Below are positions 42,978 to 47,719 of a DNA stretch of 47,719 bases, in pieces. Position 1 is the stretch's first letter; each line of letters begins with the position of its first letter. The position numbers and the translations under genes are program-made. The DNA is from Lachnospiraceae bacterium (GTDB lineage Bacteria > Bacillota > Clostridia > Lachnospirales > Lachnospiraceae), in assembly GCA_022788085.1 (NCBI GenBank), contig JALEWA010000063.1, positions 1-47,719 on the forward strand. Direction: 5' to 3'. A model generated the notes under the pieces. The model ran no database searches. It was given only the letters and a program-made list of their open reading frames with translations, and was not told where the DNA came from.

Positions 42978-43021
42978 GTGATAGGAAATTGCTGTAACAT
43001 AGTGGTAGCTAATCAAGAATT
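42978..43021 (+). repeat. 44-bp dispersed repeat, copy 2
   Basis: Matches 19264-19307 at 40 of 44 bases, same orientation, again directly behind a terminator T-run. The four differences are all transitions. Here it continues into a hairpin and terminator, not a promoter. Confidence 0.85.
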
Positions 43022-43068
43022 TGCTTTGCAAATTCTTGTGAGATGATGCCGCTGGGCATCATCTTTTT
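43014..43068 (+). terminator. paired hairpins with terminator
   Basis: CAAGAATTTGC (43014-43024), loop TTT and GCAAATTCTTG (43028-43038) form an 11-bp hairpin. GATGATGCC (43042-43050), loop GCTG and GGCATCATC (43055-43063) with five T's form a classical terminator. As no gene lies immediately upstream, they may end a small RNA that begins in or before the 44-bp repeat. Confidence 0.8.
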
Positions 43069-43091
43069 ATAGATTTTTACTAAAAGGAGCT

Positions 43092-43374
43092 GCATCGAAA
43101 TGCCTCGGATATGTCTGCATCGATGCTGTTTTTATTCTTTTAATATGTCATTGCATCGAAATGTCTCGTAATTTTATGTATCGATGCTGTTTATAATTCT
43201 TTGAAAAAGGAAACTACATCGAAAAGTATATTATATGTAAATATCGATGCTATATTCTTCATTTTTGAAAAAAAGTAGCATCGATATTTGGTGATTTGAC
43301 ATATTCCGATGATAGAAATTGAAAAAATGGTATTTTTGAGCATCGAAAAATTGAATGCCGGCTATTTTCGATGC
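43092..43374. repeat. array of five 35-bp inverted-repeat units
   Basis: Units at 43092-43126, 43153-43187, 43216-43250, 43278-43312 and 43340-43374. Each has 7-bp arms GCATCGA and TCGATGC exactly 21 bp apart; units 1, 2 and 5 are perfect, unit 3 has one arm change and unit 4 is decayed (right arm CCGATGA). Unit starts are 61, 63, 62 and 62 bp apart. The 21-bp interiors differ from unit to unit while the arms are kept. The spacers are A+T-rich, 26-28 bp, and partly alike. Confidence 0.9.
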
Positions 43375-43532
43375 AAAATAGGATTAAACATAGCATTAAG
43401 AGATATAAATAGTTTGGATGCATAATTCTCCAAAATTTCCACATAATATCCATACTACACAGGATATGGAAGGAAGATTAACAATAGTATGGAATACGAG
43501 GAAAGGAAATAGACAGGAGGAGTATTAAGCAT

Positions 43533-44081
43533 ATGAAAGCAACAGGTATAGTCAGACGTATTGATGATTTAGGGCGTGTTGTGATACCAAAAGAAATACG
43601 CAGAACCTTGAGGATTCGCGAAAGTGATCCGCTTGAAATATTTACCGATCATGAAGGAGCAATTATCTTGAAGAAATATTCACCGATTGGTGAGATGGGA
43701 AGCTTTGCAAAGCAGTATGCAGAAAGTCTTTCCCAGGTATCGGGGCATATCGCATTGATTGCAGACAGAGACCAGATTATTGCTGCGGCAGGAAGTAATA
43801 ATAAGCAATTCCTTGGAAAAAGCATCAGTAAGGAATTAGAGGAAAAAATGAATGCAAGGGAAACGGTAAGTGCTTCAAAAGGTGACAGGAAGTGCATTCC
43901 GGTTATAAAGGATCAGACAGAAGAAATCCAACATCAGATTATCATTCCTATCATAACACAGGGAGATATTATCGGGGCAGTAGTATTATTATCTACAGAA
44001 GCCGTGGATTCTATGAATGAAGTAGAGATGAAACTTGCACAGTCGGCAGCAGATTTCTTGGGAAAACAAATGGAACAATAA
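43533..44081 (+). CDS. spoVT: SpoVT/AbrB-type transcriptional regulator
   Basis: 182-residue regulator. Residues 1-50 are the AbrB-type DNA-binding domain (MKATGIVRRIDDLGRVVIPK, then EIRRTLRIRESDPLEIF). Residues ~58-180 form a GAF-like domain, so the layout and length are those of SpoVT, a late sporulation regulator active in the forespore of Bacillus. AGGAGGAG ~9 nt upstream sets the ATG. The five-unit inverted-repeat array lies 159-441 bp upstream and could be a site for this or another DNA-binding protein; that is only a suggestion from position. Confidence 0.93.
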   Translation: MKATGIVRRIDDLGRVVIPKEIRRTLRIRESDPLEIFTDHEGAIILKKYSPIGEMGSFAKQYAESLSQVSGHIALIADRDQIIAAAGSNNKQFLGKSISKELEEKMNARETVSASKGDRKCIPVIKDQTEEIQHQIIIPIITQGDIIGAVVLLSTEAVDSMNEVEMKLAQSAADFLGKQMEQ

Positions 44082-44084
44082 AGA

Positions 44085-44127
44085 AAAGGCAGAACTGCTC
44101 ATAATCACATGACAGTCCTGCCTTTTA
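44085..44127. terminator. bidirectional terminator, spoVT / hemolysin III gene
   Basis: AAAAGGCAG-A-ACTG (44085-44098) pairs with CAGT-C-CTGCCTTTT (44114-44127), one internal mismatch. It separates the convergent genes. Confidence 0.85.
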
Positions 44128-44135
44128 TGATTCTT

Positions 44136-44783
44136 TTATGCTACATAGAAATACATAAAGATAAAGTGACAAATACTTCCACCCATGACAAATAAATGAA
44201 ATATTTCATGAGAGCCAAAATTCTTGTGAATGGAATTAAAGATTGGAAGCTTTAAGGCATAAATAATACCGCCAATCGTATAAATGATGCCTCCTGCAAG
44301 CAGCCAGCCAAAAGCAGCATGAGGAAGTGTGTTCCATAAGGTTCCAAATACAAGCAGACAGGTCCAGCCCATTGCAATATAGATGGCAGAGGAGAACCAT
44401 TTCGGGCAGGTAATCCAAAAAGCTTTGATTGTCATTCCGATTATGGCGATTCCCCAAACAAGAGCAAGAAGTGTATAACCAATCTTGCCGCCAAGGACAA
44501 TCAGACAAACCGGAGTATAGGATCCGGCAATCAGGACAAAAATCATCATATGGTCAATTTTCCGAAAAATCTTTAGTATCTTATCGGAAACAGATACGCT
44601 ATGGTATGCGGTACTTGCCCCATAAAGCAGAATCATGCTTGCCATAAAGATAATCATAGCGGCAGCAGCTATATGGGAACTGCTCTCAGCTTTCATAATA
44701 AGTGGTGAGGCTGCAACGATGGCCATAAGCCAGGCGATAAAGTGAGTAATGGCACTACCGGGTTCACGAATTGTTACTTGCAT
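44136..44783 (-). CDS. hemolysin III family membrane protein
   Basis: 215-residue protein with seven predicted membrane helices of the hemolysin III/YqfA/PAQR family. The conserved metal-site residues are present: STAYHS after helix 2, KIDHMMIFVLIAGSYTP in helix 3, and SHEIFHLFVMGGSICHF near the end, consistent with the hydrolase-like CREST superfamily. The haemolysin name is historical and does not imply a toxin; the bacterial role is poorly known. AGGAGG sets the ATG on the reverse strand. A consensus promoter with an overlapping inverted repeat lies ~70 bp upstream. Confidence 0.92.
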   Translation of the reverse strand: MQVTIREPGSAITHFIAWLMAIVAASPLIMKAESSSHIAAAAMIIFMASMILLYGASTAYHSVSVSDKILKIFRKIDHMMIFVLIAGSYTPVCLIVLGGKIGYTLLALVWGIAIIGMTIKAFWITCPKWFSSAIYIAMGWTCLLVFGTLWNTLPHAAFGWLLAGGIIYTIGGIIYALKLPIFNSIHKNFGSHEIFHLFVMGGSICHFIFMYFYVA

Positions 44784-44819
44784 AGAAACTCCTCCTTTTG
44801 ATAATTTACTCTATAACAT

Positions 44820-44858
44820 GTAGTATTAAAAACCATATCAAATATAAATTAATACTAC
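44820..44858. promoter_or_regulatory. operator-like inverted repeat at hemolysin III promoter
   Basis: Perfect 10-bp arms GTAGTATTAA (44820-44829) and TTAATACTAC (44849-44858) 19 bp apart. The outer arm covers the -10 element (44852-44857), so a bound protein would block the promoter. Confidence 0.6.
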
Positions 44859-44880
44859 GACTTATTATATTAAGTGTCAA
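44852..44880 (-). promoter_or_regulatory. promoter of hemolysin III family gene
   Basis: On the reverse strand a perfect TTGACA (44875-44880), a 17-bp spacer and TAGTAT (44852-44857). Confidence 0.75.
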
Positions 44881-44894
44881 TAGAAATATGCACT

Positions 44895-44924
44895 AAAAAA
44901 ACATGCATGAAAGCATGTTTTTTT
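44895..44924. terminator. terminator of HD-GYP gene
   Basis: A-run plus ACATGC (44895-44906) pairs with GCATGT plus T-run (44913-44924). On the reverse strand it follows the HD-GYP stop by 15 nt and ends in seven T's. Confidence 0.88.
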
Positions 44925-44938
44925 GTTAAAAGAAATTA

Positions 44939-46120
44939 CTATTTTATTTTTCCCTCTTTAATCAACCGAAGCAGTATATCGGCAAATTGCGGATCAAATT
45001 GTTTGCCTTTTCCTGTTTCAAGCTGCTCGAGAATGAAGCTGTCGTTAAGAGCTCTTCGATATACACGGTTTGAACTCATGGCATCATAGGCATCTGCAAC
45101 AGCAATGATTCTGGCAAAAACAGGAATGGATTCGCCTTTTAATCCTGTGGGATAACCATTGCCATCATAGCGTTCATGATGGTAGAGGACACTGTCAGTA
45201 ACTCCTTCAAGGGCATCATAACCTTTTAAGATCTTATGTCCAATTTCAGGATGCATTTTGATTTGTGCAAATTCTTCATCGGTAAGTTTTCCAGGTTTAT
45301 TCAAAATAGCATCCGGGATACCAATTTTGCCAATATCGTGAATGAGCCCTGCAATATAGAGACGTTCAAGCTTTTCTTCACTCCAGCCCAGTTCTGTAGC
45401 AATCATTTTTGCATACTGTGCAACTCTGGCAGAATGTTCACTGGTATAGGAATCCTTGGCATCCACGGCATGGCTGATGGAAATGATTGTCTGCATGGCA
45501 AGGGATAAATTCTTTTCTCTTTCCACTTCTACGGCTTTGTGAAGATCATCAATACGCGTAAGCTGTTCAAGGGAAGCTCTATGAAGCTGATATCCGGTTC
45601 GGATGGCAACAAGCATGGAGAAGAAATAAAGGATTGGGAACCGAATCATAAAGGTTTCACTGTATTCATATTGAAGGAATTGCTTTGCAGGTGTCCAGAA
45701 AAAGAATACGGATAACAGGAAAAAGTAAGCGCTGCTGTACAATCCCCATTTCAGGTCAATGACAGACATGGCAGCATATGGAAAAACAATCAGCCATAAA
45801 CAGGCAAAACCATTACTGCTACCAAAAATAAAATAATAGGTAAAGATTACCACCATAATCAAAGAGAATAGAAGTATGACAATCCGACGGTTTTCATACT
45901 TTTTTAGCAAGACAAAACAAATGGTAAAGCCTATAAAAAGTATCAACGAGGTAACCTCTAGAATCACTGAGCTTCCTGTCAAATTGATAAGAGACATAAC
46001 AGCTGTTATGCTCATAAGTATAAGCAGCATTTTCTCCATAATACGGATATTAGCAGCTCTGTTCTTGCCAACATATATGTCAGTACGTAGTATTTCAAGA
46101 ATTTCACGAAGTGTATCCAT
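44939..46120 (-). CDS. membrane HD-GYP phosphodiesterase
   Basis: 393-residue protein. About six membrane helices occupy ~25-190, then a short coiled coil (~190-215) and an HD-GYP domain (~215-390). HDIGKIGIP carries the HD metal pair, and HHERYDGNGYPTGLKG carries the GYP loop, here in the NGYP form. Members hydrolyse cyclic di-GMP (some cGAMP), so it probably lowers this messenger in response to a membrane signal. AAGGAG is ~6 nt before ATG 46120; the TTG start two codons earlier lies inside the spacing and is rejected. A small conserved gene 30 bp upstream shares the transcript. Confidence 0.92.
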   Translation of the reverse strand: MDTLREILEILRTDIYVGKNRAANIRIMEKMLLILMSITAVMSLINLTGSSVILEVTSLILFIGFTICFVLLKKYENRRIVILLFSLIMVVIFTYYFIFGSSNGFACLWLIVFPYAAMSVIDLKWGLYSSAYFFLLSVFFFWTPAKQFLQYEYSETFMIRFPILYFFSMLVAIRTGYQLHRASLEQLTRIDDLHKAVEVEREKNLSLAMQTIISISHAVDAKDSYTSEHSARVAQYAKMIATELGWSEEKLERLYIAGLIHDIGKIGIPDAILNKPGKLTDEEFAQIKMHPEIGHKILKGYDALEGVTDSVLYHHERYDGNGYPTGLKGESIPVFARIIAVADAYDAMSSNRVYRRALNDSFILEQLETGKGKQFDPQFADILLRLIKEGKIK

Positions 46121-46149
46121 AGTCAACTCCTTTATCCTGTGTATAAGAA

Positions 46150-46416
46150 CTAATCCTCTTCAATAATCTGAATCTCCAGATAATCGAAATCAATCGTTTC
46201 TATAAAATTATCAGCAGTAAATCTTGCTTTGTTATGGCGCTTGAATTCTGTAATGGTAGAATCAAGCCATATGGGTTTGCCAAGGTCGAAAGCATAACAG
46301 ACCTCTTCTATGGCATGAAATACCTTGTGTGTTCTTGTATCATCTGAAGCATCACAGATGACAGTGTCCTGCAGCATATGATTATCTTTAAACGTTCTGG
46401 CCCATAAGCGGAACAT
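46150..46416 (-). CDS. conserved 88-residue protein of unknown function
   Basis: 88 residues, soluble and acidic, with MFRLWARTFKDNHMLQDTVI at the start, THKVFHAIEEVCYAFDLGKPI in the middle and a C-terminal DFDYLEIQIIEED. I recognise the sequence as a common Lachnospiraceae hypothetical but know of no function. AGGAGG 7 nt upstream and an extended -10 promoter make it a real gene. It is first in an operon with the HD-GYP gene, so a link to cyclic di-GMP signalling is possible but unproven. Confidence 0.8.
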   Translation of the reverse strand: MFRLWARTFKDNHMLQDTVICDASDDTRTHKVFHAIEEVCYAFDLGKPIWLDSTITEFKRHNKARFTADNFIETIDFDYLEIQIIEED

Positions 46417-46443
46417 GGCTGTACCTCCTAATAAATATAATAA

Positions 46444-46449
46444 TAGTAT
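46444..46449 (-). promoter_or_regulatory. extended -10 promoter of 88-residue protein / HD-GYP operon
   Basis: On the reverse strand TGCTATACT (hexamer 46444-46449) is an extended -10, 28 bp before the start. No good -35 is seen. Confidence 0.5.
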
Positions 46450-46650
46450 AGCATAAAATAGAAAGGATTAACATATACTTATTGTAGTGCGGTATTGGGA
46501 TAATAAGGAAAACTGAAAAAAGAATAAATTTTTTCCGATTTATACACAAAAATTCCCAAGTACATGATAGAATATACGAGAATAAGAGAGTCATGGATTC
46601 TTAGCGTGTATGATGCGAAGATATGATATCATAAATAAAAGAGGTTGAAA

Positions 46651-47310
46651 ATGGAATATAAAGTTTTTAGAGATTCAGAAGTAGATAGCTGGAAGGAAGT
46701 TATGCTTGTATATAGCTCTGCTTTGAAAGAAATTGGAACAAAGATTGAAATACTGAATGATGAATTTCAGCATGTACATAGATATAACCCGATAGAGCAT
46801 GTTAAATCAAGACTTAAGACATCTGAGAGCATCGTGAAAAAGTTAAAAAGAAATGGTTATGAATCTACCATTGAAAATATGGTGAAATATGTAAATGATA
46901 TAGCTGGCATTCGCATTATCTGTTCCTTTACGACGGATATTTACCGGATTGCGGAGATGATTGCAAACCAGAGTGACATCAAAGTTCTTTCTGTGAAAGA
47001 CTATATCAAGAAAACAAAGCCAAGCGGCTACAAGAGCTACCATATGATTGTATCAATTCCGATTTATTTATCCGATAGAATTATTGATGCCAAGGTTGAG
47101 ATTCAGATCAGAACAGTTGCAATGGATTTCTGGGCAAGTCTGGAACATAAGATTAATTATAAGTTTGAAGGGAACGCACCCGAACATATTAAGGATGAGC
47201 TTTATGCCTGCGCACAGATGGTATCAGCACTTGATGCAAAGATGCTGTCCTTGAATGAAGAGATTCAGGCAATTGAGAGGGAAAGAGAAAACGAAAAAAA
47301 TACCCCATAA
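46651..47310 (+). CDS. small alarmone synthetase (RelA/SpoT domain)
   Basis: 219-residue cytoplasmic (p)ppGpp synthetase of the RelQ/RelP size class, with no hydrolase, TGS or ACT domain. The synthetase motifs are present: KSRLKTSESIVKKLKRNGY for ATP and GTP binding, IAGIRIICSF, KPSGYKSYHMI and VEIQIRTVAMDFWASLEHKI, whose Glu and Gln are catalytic. Such enzymes make the stringent-response alarmone in response to transcriptional or cell-wall stress cues. GAGG is 6 nt before ATG 46651. It stands alone, divergent from the 88-residue protein gene. Confidence 0.92.
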   Translation: MEYKVFRDSEVDSWKEVMLVYSSALKEIGTKIEILNDEFQHVHRYNPIEHVKSRLKTSESIVKKLKRNGYESTIENMVKYVNDIAGIRIICSFTTDIYRIAEMIANQSDIKVLSVKDYIKKTKPSGYKSYHMIVSIPIYLSDRIIDAKVEIQIRTVAMDFWASLEHKINYKFEGNAPEHIKDELYACAQMVSALDAKMLSLNEEIQAIERERENEKNTP

Positions 47311-47426
47311 AATGAGGAGTGCCCCGATACCTTTCGGCACCGAGGCTATTATGAAAAAATTTATCTATGTGTAATGAAAAACATTACGTTGTTCCCTTTG
47401 CTATGAGTAAATATTACCATTGGAAT

Positions 47427-47448
47427 ATGAACAAATTATGAACAAATT
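47427..47448 (+). repeat. abutting 11-bp direct repeats
   Basis: ATGAACAAATT occurs at 47427-47437 and again at 47438-47448. The second copy overlaps the left arm of the palindrome at 47444-47475. Confidence 0.7.
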
Positions 47449-47479
47449 GTGATATTATTGTTAATATCACAATTTTTAT
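47444..47479 (+). terminator. terminator-like palindrome after alarmone synthetase
   Basis: Perfect 14-bp arms (47444-47457 with 47462-47475), loop TTGT, followed by T's. It is 134 bp from the gene end, so it could also be an operator for the next gene. The rest of 47311-47594 is A+T-rich with a weak hairpin at 47318-47343. Confidence 0.7.
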
Positions 47480-47527
47480 TAATAAATTACAGTTTTATAT
47501 GTGCAATATACACAATGCTTTCTCCTG

Positions 47528-47556
47528 TTGTCAGCAAAAGCAATTGATGATACAAT
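47528..47556 (+). promoter_or_regulatory. promoter of last gene
   Basis: TTGTCA (47528-47533), a 17-bp spacer and TACAAT (47551-47556), 39 bp before the start. Confidence 0.65.
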
Positions 47557-47594
47557 ATTTTTATAACAAAGTTATACACAAAGGAGCATGAATT

Positions 47595-47719
47595 ATGGAT
47601 AACTTTATGGATAAGCTTGCGCAAAGATTCAGCGCACAGGAAGTCATTAAGGCAAATTCCCAGGCAGAGGCTGCGGAGATGAAGAAGTTACAGCTTCAGG
47701 TCGCAGAATATGAAAAAAT
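47595..47719 (+). CDS. start of helical protein, 3' end outside window
   Basis: 41 codons are visible: MDNFMDKLAQRFSAQEVIKA followed by NSQAEAAEMKKLQLQVAEYE. AAGGAG ~9 nt upstream and a good promoter support the start. The visible part is an amphipathic, heptad-like helix, probably a coiled coil. I recall similar hypothetical proteins in Lachnospiraceae but no function. Confidence 0.75.
   Translation, partial: MDNFMDKLAQRFSAQEVIKANSQAEAAEMKKLQLQVAEYEK

Larger units (their letters stand above)
42908..43532. other. repeat-rich 625-bp intergenic region before spoVT
   Basis: In order it holds a terminator (42927-42976), the second copy of the 44-bp repeat (42978-43021), an 11-bp hairpin and a further terminator (43014-43068), then five inverted-repeat units (43092-43374) and an A+T-rich stretch up to spoVT. 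I find no convincing gene in it on either strand. CATACTA at 43451-43457 looks like a sigma-G -10 but has no matching -35. Confidence 0.75.

Noticed and set aside
43092-43374. CRISPR array
   Set aside because: Spacing is regular, but only 7-bp ends are shared, the interiors all differ and no cas gene is near.
43451-43457. Sigma-G promoter for spoVT
   Set aside because: CATACTA fits the -10 consensus, but no sigma-G-like -35 stands 17-18 bp upstream.
47318-47343. Copy of the spoVG terminator in reverse orientation
   Set aside because: A 14-base stretch around the loop matches, but the stems differ and both are explained by a common GAAA-type hairpin loop.

Overview
The window is A+T-rich chromosomal DNA from an anaerobic, spore-forming, motile Firmicute, most likely a Lachnospiraceae member. 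I base this on spoVG and a spoVT-type regulator, several chemoreceptors, a flavodiiron protein, the glgC-glgD pair, strong AGGAGG-type ribosome binding sites, many intrinsic terminators, and small proteins that I associate with Lachnospiraceae genomes. It reads mostly as core genome with a few accessory modules. I see no rRNA, tRNA, insertion sequence or CRISPR array.

Layout. 1-2270: the 3' part of thrS, then a MazE/PemK-type toxin-antitoxin pair under a palindromic operator. 2441-8743: a reverse-strand flavodiiron protein, a membrane chemoreceptor, a heparinase II/III-like protein and galE. 8893-10863: an ArsB/NhaD-type permease with a cytidylate kinase-like partner. 10919-15967, reverse strand: prs, a DnaI/DnaC-like helicase loader, a DnaD-domain protein and murC, with a dense DnaA-box cluster between the last two. 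16468-19197: glgC, glgD and spoVG. 19375-24916: a small cysteine-rich protein, pth, mfd and an aldo/keto reductase carrying ferredoxin-like cysteines. 25118-28502: a DUF4391-like protein, a BrxC/BrxD-family ATPase, a YgjP-type metallopeptidase and a HAD phosphatase. 28838-31660: mgtE with a structured leader, a lipid kinase and a broken chemoreceptor remnant.

32090-39684 is a hexuronide-use locus: a PucR-type regulator, a GH2 glycosidase, uxuA, uxuB and a GPH-family sugar transporter. The simple reading is that a beta-glucuronide is imported and hydrolysed, and the hexuronate carbons then pass through fructuronate and mannonate to 2-keto-3-deoxygluconate. The isomerase and the KDG kinase and aldolase are not in the window. 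A soluble zinc-binding (CZB) chemoreceptor and a Cthe_2159-like lipoprotein follow. 43533-47719 holds spoVT, a hemolysin III family protein, an HD-GYP protein with a small conserved partner, a small alarmone synthetase and the start of one more gene.

The signals most worth following are these. (1) The DUF4391-like plus BrxC/D-like ATPase pair at 25118-27098 looks like a pared-down defence-type module without helicase, methylase or nuclease. (2) Five 35-bp inverted-repeat units stand at an almost constant 62-bp pitch just upstream of spoVT (43092-43374). (3) A DnaA-box cluster of at least six sites lies upstream of the primosome-type operon. (4) A 44-bp repeat occurs twice, each time just after a terminator. 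(5) Two terminators sit directly against the ribosome binding site of the following gene, which suggests attenuation.
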